A stretch of DNA of 64,000 nt from Echiichthys vipera (lineage: Eukaryota; Chordata; Actinopteri; Perciformes; Trachinidae): contig OY829657.1 of assembly GCA_963691815.1 (NCBI GenBank), forward strand, positions 4,687,953 through 4,751,952, written 5' to 3'. This document shows positions 11,263-24,285 of this stretch, in pieces. A program made the translations under genes and the position numbers. The notes beneath the pieces are model-generated. The model worked only from the letters and a program-made list of their open reading frames with translations. It did not search any database and was not told the DNA's origin. How positions within the stretch are numbered: the stretch's first letter is position 1; every line of letters begins with the position of its first letter.

Positions 11263-13060
11263 GTCAGCTCTTGATCCATTCTGCACGTGTGCACACTTAT
11301 TCAGACGTCACACCAAATATGCTCTTTAACAACTTTGTTGTTTTGCAGTTGTTGACATCAATATATTTTCCATCTTTGCTTATAGATGTGACGCATGTGT
11401 CAGAACATATCTCATCAGACTACATACAGGAGATGTTGAAACATGTTCTTTAACAGTCTTAATCAATAACCTTCTGAAATATACACATGATGAAAGTAGC
11501 TAACTTGCGGGCTATCTCATTTCCTTGCCATCTCTATCGAGAGTTGAACATGCCAAGTATGATGACAGCCGCTTGCATAGAACCGATGGTGCGGCTCAGG
11601 CCTTGAAAAAGACAAATGAAGAAACAAACTAGTGACCATCTTGTGATGGGGCCATAGGCATAAAGTTGGAAGGGGGCAAGGTCCCTTCTCAACTTTCTAC
11701 CAACCTACTTCTGGCCCCCTTGCTCAGACCGCACCCACCAAAGTCAGACTTCATTTTGATCTCAACAACCCACCCGTAAAGGTTTTGTGACTGCATCTTG
11801 TGTGATCAAAATCTCAAGTACTCAAACCCACCTCTACAGTAGGTGTCTTCAAGGCCACATTTTGCGATGATGACACATGGACACGCAAACGCTCACAAGG
11901 GGAAAAAAGGAAGGAAAGAATACCAGAATTGCTGGTAAAGAGAGGGAGATCAAAAGGAACGAGAGACCCAAGCAAGAAAGGAGCAAAAGACAAAAGGAAA
12001 CAGGGGAATGCAGGAATGAAGGCAGGAGTTGCGGGGCTCAGTAATGCAGGTCTGATTGATTCCTGCCAGAGCTGTCTGTGCCGAATCCCCCCTTTCTACC
12101 ACTGCCTGAACATATGAAAGAGGAACTCTAACTCTACAAAAATAAAGAAGAAATGAAAGAAGGAATGACGGTAAAGACTGAAGTAAGCGATGAAGTACTG
12201 ACAGGCTTACCGCCGTGGACATTTTAAGTTAACTTTCAATTTACTATTCACCTTAAAGCAACTTTGGTAAATCTAATCAACCTGTGCCGTCACAACAATG
12301 AACAACTCCGAATGCCTTATATCCTGACGCTGACACGTGTAGGCTGAGGAATTACACAGGAAACACAATGCTGTCAGGACAATTTTGTAGCACTGACACT
12401 TTAAAAGCTTTTTGAAACGGATGTCAGCACTTGTATACAACAAGCAAACATCACCTTTTTCATAGCTGTGGTAGAATAACTTGTAAATGCAACACTGCAG
12501 TATAGGCATGCTGCAGTAGCTAGCAGCATTCGATAAAGGTCACAAGTGGCTGTCTCTTCTTATGCAATTAACCCAGTTTCTCAGTGAGGCAGCAATCTAT
12601 GGGGAAGCAATTAAAATCCCAAACTCTTCCCAGTGTGTGGGCTTCACACGGGAAAAAAACCTTGGACGGCCCAACAATCATCCGGAGGCGTTGATTAGTG
12701 ATTTTCTTTAGATATCTGAAATTTACTAAGTAATGCGAGAAAGGAAACTCAGACCTCAGTCAGTCACGAGAAAAGGAAGAGTGGATATAGCTAAATGACG
12801 GATTAATAAGGAAGGAGAGACAGAAGGAGCAAAAGGACATCTGGGATTTGTCAATTGACTGTTTTCTTCCATCTGAACCATGATTGCGTTAAAAAATCGA
12901 TTATTCTGTTTTACATATTGGACAGAATCTTAATTTATTCTCCAATTATTTGTTCAGGAAGGCAATGCAGCCCATGCATAAAATCGCATCAACTCACTTG
13001 ACTCCTTAATACAAACACAGCCAATAGAAGAAGCTCACTCCATTTATTCATTTGTTCGAA
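11263..13060. other. unique DNA with further purine-rich patches
   Basis: No gene. Plus-strand purine-rich patches recur near 11900-12030, 12140-12175 and 12770-12840. Confidence 0.55.
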
Positions 13061-13094
13061 GTGTGTGTGTGTGTGTGTGTGCGCGTGTGTGTGC
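13061..13094. repeat. (GT)n microsatellite with a GC interruption
   Basis: GT dinucleotides interrupted by 'gcgcg' at 13081. Confidence 0.95.
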
Positions 13095-13959
13095 ACTGTG
13101 TACTGACCTTGAATTCCTCCTGCGGGCAACAAACAATCCTAAGTCTTTCCCCTCCTCCCACGGATGAATGCTGCAAGGTGACGTCTGTGTGTGCGCGCTG
13201 AGGAAGAAGTCCTCCACCTCGTTCGTTCACTCTTTCACCTGCAGGAAAACAATGAGAGGAGAGGCGGGGAGATGAGAAATGGCACCGATCTAAGACATTT
13301 GTGTGGCCTCCAATCCTTTTGTTTTCGAGAAGACAGAGCACTGGGTCTGACCCAAACCCTGACTGAGGTCTGGGAGGTTGGATCCATTCCCTCAGGGTAG
13401 CTTTTGAAGGAATTGTACGGACAAAGAAAGTCAACATAACAACAAAGCGTGTGGTTTCTAACCATGTTTGTGCTTATTGTGACTTTCTGCATTCGCTGTG
13501 GGTTTCTGCAAAAAAAAAAAGTCCTGAAGCCATAATGCCATGCAGGAGGGATTTTACTTCAGCTGGGCTTGGAAGAGCTTTTATAAATTGGGTTACTAAA
13601 TCAGGGAGGACGCGAGCTCTTGCATATAATGCAATAGTTGGTGGAACACAGATATAAATGCAAAAATGGCAAGCTGTGATTTTAATGGCTGTTATGCTGT
13701 AACATTTCTATGGTTGTACAAATTTAACAAATAAGCTTCAGTGGATGGTGTCAAAACACCAGCCAACAGTTTTTAGTATACTATGTCTGTGAGGGCTTTT
13801 GAAATCTATCATTATTAACAGTTTAGATCTGAAACTATTATGACCGAGACAACTGAGACATTGTTTCTAGAAAATCATGTCCCATTAGCAACTAAATGGC
13901 TAAACACCACAAGGCATTAGATAACTGTATTTGGTTGAAATTACCCTTTTAAAAAGTGT
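13095..13959. other. unique non-coding DNA
   Basis: Frames of 129 codons (minus, 13048-13437) and 69 codons (plus) overlap but show no known domain. An acceptor-like 'ttcactctttcacctgcag' ends near 13241 with no supporting reading frame. No gene is called. Confidence 0.45.
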
Positions 13960-14180
13960 TTGAAAGATAAATAATGGAAAGGGAAAATAGGGCACCAGCC
14001 TTGTCTGGTTAAACCGAACCCTGGAGCATTTACCCCCCTTGGTTGGTTTGTGTTGGTGTGACAACGAAACTAAACTCTGTTGTGTAACAAACAACCCACT
14101 CTCTGGTCCGCTATGAGGAGTGGTCTTGGACTGCTGTCAAGCGTCAACTCTGGAGCAGTTCATTTCTCGAGTGGGCACCA
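13960..14180. mobile_element. possible MITE fragment
   Basis: The boxes 'ctctggtccgctatgag' and 'ctctggagcagttcattt' resemble a fish MITE family known from memory. No TIR or TSD could be defined. Confidence 0.25.
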
Positions 14181-17100
14181 TTTGAAACCAAAAACAGGAA
14201 GCTTATCGTTTGTTGGTCATTTTATGGGTTAAAACAGGGTTTAATTTTCTTATTTTGGTGACTGGGTATCAAGTAGCCTACTAGTAGATAGTGGAAATAC
14301 CTTTATGATTAAATTATTTAGTTAACTCACTCTTCGTATGCATGGTCCAGGGATGCCGTCATCCCCACAGAATTCAGCAAACAACCCAAAAGAGAAGGGT
14401 ATGAGGCTCCTCTAACCTTGGCCCCACTGTTGCTCCCCACCATGCTGCCCCACAGGTCATGAAAAGAGGTTGCCACATCATAGAGCAATAGGTCAACATG
14501 ATAATTGGGGGCGCCTCTTCATGTCACACTGACTTTGCAAATCACTTCAACGTGTTTAGGTAGGTGCCTGCAGCGTACATCACTCAGCCACCAGCCAGCT
14601 TCACTTGGAGCTAAGTGCTGTGCCAATTATTGCATGACACCACCATCCATATCTGTTCTCATGGAAATTCATAATTTATGACACATCCTCGTCTCTGCCT
14701 GCAGGGACTTGAATGCTATTATCCTGCTAAAGTGAGATCTGATTGGGCAGCTGCTATCTTACTTTCTTCTTTGAAGTTATTTCTTCAAGTGCCCCCCTAT
14801 AGTCGCTATAATGTCTCGTCGTCCAGCAGAACAGGCACACAGCGAGCCAGATAAACACCAGCTATCTTGCTCCTTTAAAAACGGCAACTGAGAGGCTTTG
14901 GCTGAGGATACCTCTGCTTAACAGTGTTAATTCTAAAAATATTTGAAACCATATCTGTATGTGTTTCAGTCCCTCCATCACCCTCTCTATTTGGTCTATG
15001 ATGTTGTACAGAATGCCCCCCCCCCCCAAAAAAAAAACCCGGCAGAAATAGTGCATAAGCGGCTCCCATGCTTTAAAATGAATCCAAATAAACACAGTAT
15101 ATATGTTGAAAGGGGTGTATATACTGTATACATTTCACATGTACTCAGTGAATGCAGTGTAGTTCAATGGTGAGAAGTGGCAATAACATTAAAAACGTAT
15201 TAGAGAAAAAACCTTTTGAACTGGGGTTGTATGAGGTACTTAACCATGGCCCAGGGTTTTACCTACAGTGTTTTAGAAAAGGCCCATCTAAAAGTGCACG
15301 CTGTATACATATAATATTTTTAAGCCGTCAGACAGTCCTTTCCTTTGGCACGGCATTCCTCCACCTATTCAGTCCCCCTCTGCAGAAGCTCCTCTTCTGT
15401 ATACTCTGGTATCATACGGTACCCTCTTGTCTCCAAAGTTAACAGTATTTCCTTGCTGCTTTCATAATGAGTGCACTCATTTGTTATTGTCGTGTTTGTT
15501 TATTCCATAAACCACTGGAAGAAAAGTGTGCAAGCTTCTACAATTAGCTTGACTTTTCGACAGATAACCTTAGCTTGATACTTCAGTGTCAAACTTAATC
15601 TTAGCTTCTACCTAAAATTGATATTAGCTCGACTTTTCAACCTCAAACTTGACCCAGGCTTAATTTTACAACAAAAATAATTGTTTTTGCCATCAAAGTG
15701 TCTTACTACATTGTCAAAAGATGAAGAAGTTGATGTTATCCTGCCATGTTTTTCTGTGCAACTATTGATCTAGGTCAAAATAATAACTTTAGCTAATAGC
15801 ATTAGCCTACCTCTGCTCTGTTAGTGCAGTTAGTGTCCCGACTCTTCAGAGAACTTTTTATTTTTAAATAAAATGTGCTTTGGTAGGATGTCTTCTCCTC
15901 TATGACAGTAGTGTCCTGTGCAAACTGAAGAGGTGCATCTCAAGTTATTAGGATCCATTTGTAGCACAGCTAGCCACAACTTCTGCCTGTCTGCATCCAA
16001 AGGTAAAGGTAGTCTAGTCCCTCAGTTAAGTTCCACACCGGTGTTCTCCGACAACATCCCACAAGATGTCAGAACTTCACCATCTTACCATAATGTAATC
16101 AGAAACATACAGCAGCCTATGTTAACAAAGACAAGCCTGTCAGTGGAAAACTAAAGCATTTTTAGTGGATGAATGTTGTTGGTGTGCATGTGTTCCAGCC
16201 CAATTTTCAGCGGCCAGTGGCAACAGGGACCAGGTTAAAAAAAAATACCAAAATTCCCCTTTCATGCTTTGCTTGAAAAAAAAGTCTGCCAAAGGCGGGA
16301 GCCAGGAACAGAATCAAAACAAACATGGAGGACAGCAGTGAAGCAGGCGGATTGTTTGGTTAGTTTAGCAGCTTTGTCAGTTTACCATTAAGCCATAAAG
16401 TCCTACAGTACCGGTTGCCGTTTCCATGTTAGCTTCCGTAAACACCGTTGTGGTGTGATGTCATCAATGATCAACCGCCCATGCAGGTCACTTCAGGAGC
16501 GTGAGCTGTTCAAACAGCAATCCATAAAAAGGCCACATTTAAAGACGTAATGTGTAAAAGCAAAATAAATAGCCTATGTTTCAAAACTGAATAGCATGTG
16601 AGTCAGTAATTGGTGGTATTGTAATTAATCATCTTTAATCATCATTCAAATTGGATACATTATATCTGTCTAGGTTTTGTACGGAGCTGCTTCAGTGGTA
16701 ACTTTTCTGTTTCACACTCTTTATTTGAGAGTATGCATCCTTCCTTCCTTTGAATAGTGAAGTGTCAAAATGATAATGTTGTATTCTGCTACCAGATGAC
16801 CTTGCGTGATTGTTCACCGCTGAATAAAGACCGTTTTGTGATTCACAAAAGACTAGATCAAGTTGTTATGAATAGCTGGTTTGTTCTTTGGTACACTTGA
16901 GCTTTCGTGCTGTGTAAAATCTTATGTGGCTGGGATTTGGTTTGTAAAGGAACCTGAGAAATCAAACTGACAACCCCTTTTATGTTTGTTTCCCAGCAAA
17001 TATCTTCAGTTACTTCCTTGCCAAATTGTGCTTGCACTTTGACACATGAACTCACGTGTAAACCCAGTCTATTTACTGCACAATAACATTTCAAACGTAG

Positions 17101-18263
17101 GCAAATGAAAGTTGTCTCAATGACAAAAAACACATTAACCTCAACTACAGAAAGCTGGATATTTACTCATGAAAATAGCTCAGAATGCATCTCTTTTGAC
17201 GAAACATAATTGACAAAACCAGTTAACCCCATGGTGACTGAACAGGATTTCTACTCCAAAACTTCCTCTTCATCCCTGGATGTATTTATGAAACCAAGCA
17301 AGACCACAAGTCATAACATCTGAGGGTGTTTTCTGGCAATTTCCATGGTAGGATACAGGCTGTGTGTACTGTTTTATGCATTGGGGATTTAAAATGCATA
17401 CACCCACAAAGACTTCTGCTAGGAACCCGCAGTGGCAAATAAACACAGCTGGAGCCCAACCGCCTCTCTCTTTCTTATATTTTCCAGTCTATTGCCTGTC
17501 ATTCCACTGCCTCATTTGAGCCTCTGTCTTTGTGGGAGGTGGTTTGGCAACTCCATTAGCAAAAAGGTTGACTGTAAAATGTGCAGGACTGCACCAACTA
17601 CCAGGGACGTGCCACTTACTCTCAAGGTGATGCCATTATTCCTTCCTCCCCTACCCTTTCGAGATACTAGTAAACTTTTCCTATAAAACTTTGCTGTCAA
17701 ATACATCACACTTTCACTCGTCGAACCTGGTCTCTTGCACTTCAGAAACACCTTAGGAGGTTGTTTGGAAGACTTATCCATTGGAGAACACAGATAATAA
17801 ATCTGCTAACAATATTCTTTTGAGTTACTCACCATTAAGCCTAAGACCTCACTTCTGAGATAAGGTTCAGGCTGCCTGATACAAACTAGGTCATACAGCA
17901 TTTCTGCACAAAGTCCCCAACAGCAAACCCTCAGCCCTGTCAGCATTGCCAGTGAGCACTGGCTATTCAGCTTGTTATCGCATCTGCCTGCACTTTCCCG
18001 AGCCTGACAATAAAACCGAATATGAATTGTGTGCAGGGTTACAATTATGTTGCAATGGATAATTTTGAGCAGATGGAAAGCACGCAGGAAACATATCCGT
18101 ATGAGCTAAGGGGCCATAGCAACTATCCACTTTTAGAAATGAGACTTCGCCAAATGAAATATTACACTGATGGTTATGTAGGAACAAGTTATTAGGTGAA
18201 ATAAACAGGAATGTTATATTTGGGGTATTTAGAGACCTTTTTATACAAAATGTTGTCTCATCT
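14181..18263. other. unique non-coding DNA
   Basis: No gene over about 4 kb. A C12A10 homopolymer junction lies at 15016-15037. A loosely repeated 'attagctTgacttttcgac' motif appears near 15544 and 15624, suggesting an old duplication. Confidence 0.5.
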
Positions 18264-18424
18264 GGGGTGGCTGGTGGCTGAGTGGTTAGAGCAGTCGCCC
18301 CATGTAAAGAGGCTGAAGGTCCTCGAGGCAGCGGCCGCAGGTTCGACTCTGACCTGCGGTCCTTTGCTGCATGTGTCCCCACCCCATTTCCTGCCTGTCC
18401 TATATAATAAAGGCTTGAAAAATA
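18264..18424 (+). mobile_element. tRNA-headed SINE-C
   Basis: A tRNA-like head carries box A 'tggctgagtgg' (18275-18285) and box B 'ggttcgactct' (18340-18350). The body 'cctttgctgcatgtgtcccc' follows, and it ends with 'ctgtcctatataataaagg'. This is a typical fish tRNA-SINE. TSDs are not clear. A minus frame over it is accidental. Confidence 0.82.
18340..18350 (+). promoter_or_regulatory. Pol III box B of SINE-C
   Basis: 'ggttcgactct' fits GGTTCGANTCY and lies about 65 bp after box A (18275-18285), the spacing of an internal Pol III promoter. Confidence 0.75.
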
Positions 18425-18994
18425 TTTTCTCATTCCTTACTGTTATTCCTGATGATGCTGAGGACACTTACTTGGAGGAAGAGAGAGCACACCCCCCCCC
18501 CCCCTTTTTTTTCTGTCTTTACTATTATTTACAGTTTTTACTCTATTTTGTCTCATTGTACCTTAATTATCTAGGTTCTATATTTTTTAATTCCCTACCT
18601 ATGTTATATGTTACTACGTCTGACATGGGTTGTTGGGTAGGACAGTGGGATTTATGTTGTATGCTGTTATGCTCACTTTAAAGCAGACGCTCTGTTGCAA
18701 TATGCAACTGTTGTAATGTAATGAAAAAACAATATATATTGTTTCATTCAGCCATTCGGTGTAAAGACACTGATTTCAGCCATGCTCACCTTGTGTTCCC
18801 TCACCACTCAGGGACATAAAACTACATCTGTGAATGGACTGAAGCAACCTAGTCTGCTGCAGTGAGCCCCAGTAACAGCACATCATCACAGACTATGAGG
18901 AGATTAACAATTTGTGAATGGGTAACTTTTGAAAACCTTGGTGGTTGGATTAAGTAAAATTAAGATTTAACTATTAGATTCTCATTTTTAAGTA
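18425..18994. other. unique non-coding DNA
   Basis: Contains a C-run to T-run junction at 18492-18512. No other feature. Confidence 0.5.
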
Positions 18995-19067
18995 CGGTAC
19001 TAGTCAAAAGTTTGGACACAACTTGTCTTTCACTTTGAATGCATGTCCAAAACTTAGACAGGCACTG
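18995..19067. mobile_element. Tc1/mariner-like minimal element
   Basis: The left end 'ggtactagtcaaaagtttgg' and the right end read in reverse ('cagtgcctgtctaagttttg') are imperfect inverted repeats of the Tc1-type terminus common in fish. TA dinucleotides flank both ends (18993-18994 and 19068-19069), as expected for Tc1/mariner. Only 73 bp remain, so almost all internal sequence is gone. Confidence 0.75.
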
Positions 19068-20546
19068 TACTTTACTTGCATTTTCTCTTTTTATACATAT
19101 TTAAATGAGCATTGTTGGAGAGAGCCTGAGATCTATGATTTCCATTGCCAACGGCTTCTCTGTAGTTGTTGTGCATATGACAACAAATCATTTGACACTG
19201 CAGAGTGATAGAGAAGGAGGCACCTTGTTGGTGCTTTAAGTCTTCTGGATTTTCAGGTTATTCAACATGAATCATACATGTCTTTCACCTGAGAGAAGTC
19301 CATAACACTCCAAACACACTCCTAATCTCCAAATAGTTTCGTCTGAAATAGAGACACCTGCATATGGATTTACTGTGTTCCTGGGCATTTCTTGATCAAA
19401 GGTATGCTCCCTGGACTGCCACGGAGGCTTTAATACTTGCCTACTCAGCCAGCCATGTACTTTGATAATGATGCATGCGAGGTTTAATGTGATTTCCATG
19501 TTCTGCTTGTCAGCATTACCTGACAAAACTGCTGTGGACTCGTTTAGATCATGCACACCACCGATCTGTGGAAAGTGTGAGTGTGAGTGTGCAGACAGAT
19601 CACAGGGCTGCAAGCGTTTACTGATGGTTTGATGGAGATTTTTTTTTTTCCGCAAGGATAAACTGGGAGGTTTTGGCAGATCATGTCACAAGCTACCACA
19701 TCCACTTACTCCACAGATCCCTCTTGGGTCATGGCTCAAAGAAGGCCGAGCACATCGCCTCTGGTCATCTATCTCTCACTCTTTGACTCGGTCTAAAATA
19801 TGAACATCTTGTGATGACTGACCACAATCCAATCCGCTTGTTCTTCTTTTCTTATGTGATCATTGGAATGCTCTGCTCATGCCCTGACATTATATTTCTG
19901 CCAGCAGGATAAAAAAAACACAAGGTGACACAAAAAAAAATAAGTGGTGTGCTCTGGCAGTTACTCACAACCTGCAATGAAGTGTCAAGCCACAGGGAAC
20001 TCTAACCTCTTTGTCCCAGCGTACATCTAGACAATGCACAGAGGAAACAGCGGGAGAATAATGAGGAAGGATAGAGAGAAAACAGGTTTTTCTGTTTGAT
20101 CAAGGGCAAAGGTGCAAAAATTCATTTAAATGGCTTCACTGCACAGCATACCCAAGAACAGAGACTCCTGCAGATAAATGCATACAAAAATACAAATACA
20201 CCTCGCTGCAGCTGGCTGCTAATACATAGCAGTGTGTTCCTCTTATTTCTGTGATTTTCACCCAGAGTGGTAATTAAATGACAATGCAACACATCTCTTT
20301 TACTGTCAGTCCACAATCAGGCAACATGCCACCTACACTTGTAAACGACATGCAGCATGTGTGCTTATTAAGCTCTCTTCACACAATGTTTGTTGAGAGG
20401 AACATCTTGTAGAGTGTGAATCCACATTTAACAGCACTAGTGATGTCAGCTAGATAGTGTTAATCTCTTTATCACAAGGTTGCGGGAGCAATCGCCACTT
20501 CTTTCTACTTTCTAACCCTCTATTTGCGCAAGACGTAGGCACAAAA
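19068..20546. other. unique non-coding DNA
   Basis: No gene or repeat recognised. A 127-codon minus frame at 19272-19655 shows no domain. Confidence 0.5.
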
Positions 20547-20754
20547 GCCGATCCAAGCTGACATCGAGCGTGAGACGGGGTACACCCTAACACCTAACAC
20601 CTAACACCTAACACGTGCATTTCTTTTTGATTGTGGGAGGAAACCGGAGAACCCGGAGAGAAGCCCCGCAGCCACGGGGAGAACATGCAAACTCCACACA
20701 GAAAGGTCCCAGCCGGGATGCGAACCTGTCACCTTCTTGCTGTGAAGCGACAGT
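20547..20754 (-). mobile_element. SINE-A copy 3, internally deleted, with heptamer expansion
   Basis: The plus strand reads 'gatccaagctgacatcgagc' and 'acggggtacacc'. A four-unit run of CCTAACA follows (20586-20613), then the family's 'gtgggaggaaaccggagaac' and the box B side ending in 'aagcgacagt'. The segment between 'gtacaccc' and 'cctaacac' of SINE-A is missing. Tail and extreme head are absent. Confidence 0.82.
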
Positions 20755-23690
20755 CATACAGGTTTTAAACAACTAAACTTAAACAAATTGGCTACCACTT
20801 TATTTGTACGAAAAACCCAGAATGTGTGCACCTGCATTGCTACTATTTTCTTATTTCACAGGAAAACATTAAGTCACACAACTACAGCAAGTGCAGCACG
20901 TCTATGTTTATAGTTATATAGAAGTATGACTAACCTGGGAGTTTGTTTTTTCTTTACCCTGTTGTATCTGTTTAGTGAAGCCACTGTATTTCAAGATCTA
21001 ATCTAATTATTAATCTTTTATTAATTCATTATTAATCGAATTACTCTTCTCAGCACGGTGTTATCACAACTGATAGAGCGGATGTCTACCAAATTAAGAG
21101 CTACGCTGTATCAAACTTTAGCTTAACCCCGTCTAAATACATAGTTTGTGTTGTGCATTACTCTGACTAGGTTTGGGGTTCAATAATATGTTATTATTAT
21201 TTACTATTATTATTTATCCTGTTTATCAAATCCCAATATGTTTGAAGCCCATATTTAATCTATTCAAGTTTAAACATTTTTGACAGTAAAAGTCACTTTA
21301 AGAGCTACAAATCAAAGATTGAGATTCAAATCCTTGATGCAAGGTAGTTGTTTTTTTGCATATAAACAAATAATAATAAATAAGGGTTCTGCAGGATATA
21401 CAGTATTCTGGAAACTGGATGTTGGAAGTCAACCATTACTTGTGGTCATAAAAAAAAAGTGTTCCATAATTTTACTTTGATGGTCTCAGCGTTATTTATT
21501 CTTTGCATAAACGTAGGAAGGCCAGTCTTTTTAATCTCTCCTGTGTGTTTTGTACAGTGCTGTGAACATCTTTATCTTACACCCACTGGAAGGAATTCAG
21601 TAAAGCTCACAATGTCCAATTGAGATGTACATTTCATGCTTGTGTGCCTTTCTCTGCCCTTGTTACTGATGCAACAAGAATCCATATGCCAAACAGTCCC
21701 AATTATAGTCACATTAGCACACAAATGTACATCCGCCAGAAACCGACAGGGGCACATGCATGCAAACAAGGACACAAATCACTATCTTGCATGCGAGTCG
21801 CCACTCTCCTGAGAGTGCACGCGAACCGAAACCCCTCCACGCCTGTGCAGCACACAAACAGAACAATCATATTGGCTCTGAGTGCCCGCCTGTGACTTTC
21901 TCTCCACGTGAGGTTTAAGTCATATGCCTGGCTCTTCTCATTAAGCTAATTCAAGGCTTTACTCACTGGCCAGATTTAAATCCCAAGCTTAAGAACTCTA
22001 TGTAGCACAAAGAGATAATGAGGGGTGAATCTCCTTTGCGATGCCATGAAAATGCATCCCTGGGCCATGCCAACATCTTAATAAGGCCAGGTTTGTCTCA
22101 CCTAGCATTGCCAGTAAAAGGTGCCAGTACCCAGCAGCCACCTGTTTATGCTCATAGGTGGCTGTGGATAAGAGGAAGGGTGCCTTCTGCACTCTCTGGT
22201 CGGGAGTCAACAGCCTCCCATCACACTTAATCTGTCCTCTGGAAAGTTCTCATAAATCCACAAGCAGACTTTCTAGGGGAGGCTCATCTCCAATATTTAA
22301 ATTGTTTTTTTCTGGAACTATTATATCCAACCTCTGGACACTGCAGGTGAATAACTGCTCTTCCTTCCTTTTCTTCTCTCACGTTTTCACTCGGCTCTTT
22401 CTTCAGGCAACCTTATTTGAGCCAAGCTTGGCAGTCAGAAAAGCAATTTGTTAAAGGACTGTCGAGTGCTCTCATCTAATGTTTCATTAAATTATCCCTA
22501 TTCACTCGCCTCTAGTCTGTAGTAAAGCCTCTTATGGTGGCATTGGGATTTTCGAGCAGCGGGGCTCAGGTCAGTTGCAATCTGATATTTCTTTCCGTGG
22601 ATTGAGAATGTTACAGAGTGACTCTGGCTGGGGGTTTTAAGGGTCAAGTCTGTGTTTTTGTCATTATATGTGACACCGTGTCCTCCCTGCTGCCAAGTAG
22701 AGGCTATCGGAAAATGATGGGGCTGATTGCAATATGAGAGCTACACAGGATGCTTGTCTATGTTATTTCACACATCAACGTTTTGCTGCACTGAATAATT
22801 TTCACGGTTGTTAGAAGGCCCCTTAAAGAAGCTCATTAATTCCCATGTGCATGCCCTGTTATGCTGTCACATACTCTTACACCAAATAACCTTTACACTC
22901 ACACAGAACAAACTCAGAGTGAGGAGGCCCCTGGATCTGAATAACCTCGTGTTAGCCTGTTCCTATTAAAGTGACACCCTTTTGATGAAGCTAACGTAAA
23001 ACCCTGACCCTGCACTTAACCCCAACATGTCACAACATATGCAGCTGGAGGTTAGCAATAGCTGCCTGCTCTTTATTGTTCATTTGTTAACTGCTTAGCC
23101 TTTACCTTAAGGCAGATCCATTAGCATCTGTAAAAGGCTGTAAATATGCTGTTGCTAACGTAGCTTCAATGTGTCCTCAGGCAGTTGTTGGTGTTTCCTA
23201 ATGTCGGCTTATCAAAAATTTAAAAATCCTTCCATTAGGGCCTTGGGCAAACATCTCTGAAGGCAGAGGAACATACTGCCTGGATCACATTCAACACTAA
23301 CATGTACAGTATATGTGCTGCTAACCACCCATATGTGAGCTGCATGTGAGTCATATTATGTCCTGTAACCTCGAATGTGTTTTGGGTTCAATTATACATT
23401 TTTATAACTAATGTACTGACAAAGTGTTCTTTTCACATTAATTCCCTTTAGTATACACCAAGCAGCACTCCCTTTACAGTATGCATGCAACACTGTCAAC
23501 CTGATTCAGTTCATTTGCATTTACTCATGCATCCATAATGGATTCATTCATTTTCACGATGGTACATTAGTTTGTGGACTGTGTTCCCTGTATTGTAAGC
23601 TCTTAAAGTATAACCTGAAAATAAGTACTATGCTCTCTTGTATGTACACGATGCATGCTGGTCAGCTAATATACTACCACACACACTCAC
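20755..23690. other. unique non-coding DNA
   Basis: About 2.9 kb without a recognisable gene. The stretch 22490-23060 is repeat-free and is a candidate conserved non-coding block; conservation is untested. Confidence 0.5.
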
Positions 23691-24285
23691 TAGGGCCTTG
23701 TTTAGAGGAAGACGATCTAGAAAGAAAATGCAAAAAGAAAGTGGCGTCGCGTCACTTTTTATTCCGCATTTAAACAAGTGTCTTTGGGGGGAAATCTGCG
23801 CGCATACAGTGACGCAAAAATGCGTGAAGGTCGATGTAGTATGCACGTCAGTTGGCTGGGTGGTGCTGTGAAGCACTGGCATACACCCAAAGCTTGTGTA
23901 TGCGTAGAAACTTCCTTCTGCTTCTCTCCCTAACAGCGGAAAAGCAGGATGCCGTAAAGTGTGACAGGGATCTGCAGCACAGCCTGCAGCCTCCCACCGC
24001 CTCAGCTTCTACCCAGGACACTTGAATGTCCCATTGTTTGAAAGAGTCTGACATGTTTGTTGTTGTTTACCTGTACTCTGCACCTGGATGTCACGTAAAC
24101 ACGTACGCGACGTGAGCTAGCATGAGCAGGTCAGAGCAAACTTTCTACCCCTTTACACGGAAACACAACGGTGGAGCGTTTTTAGCATTTCCACTCTGGA
24201 GGGTGGTTTCACTTTTTTGCGTTTTTTAGCCTCAAAAACGCCATCGCTGTCTAAAGGAAATGCATTGTCCTGTAAACAGGGCCTG
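23691..24285. mobile_element. hAT-like non-autonomous element
   Basis: The left end 'agggccttgtttagagga' and the reverse complement of the right end ('caggccctgtttacagga', 24268-24285) are imperfect inverted repeats. The interior has the 'aaaacgcc' and 'actctggaggg' type boxes of such elements. No transposase frame is present and no clear 8-bp TSD was found. Confidence 0.6.

Noticed and set aside
11000..11453. Lys/Glu-rich and Ser/Leu-rich frames
   Set aside because: Low-complexity translation of a polypurine tract.
13218..13437. Exon after an acceptor-like tract
   Set aside because: Frames on both strands lack domains; no donor with a consistent phase.
18264..18350. tRNA gene
   Set aside because: Box A and box B are present but no complete cloverleaf is formed and a SINE body follows.
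20586..20613. Interstitial telomeric repeat
   Set aside because: The unit is CCTAACA, not CCCTAA, and it belongs to a SINE box.
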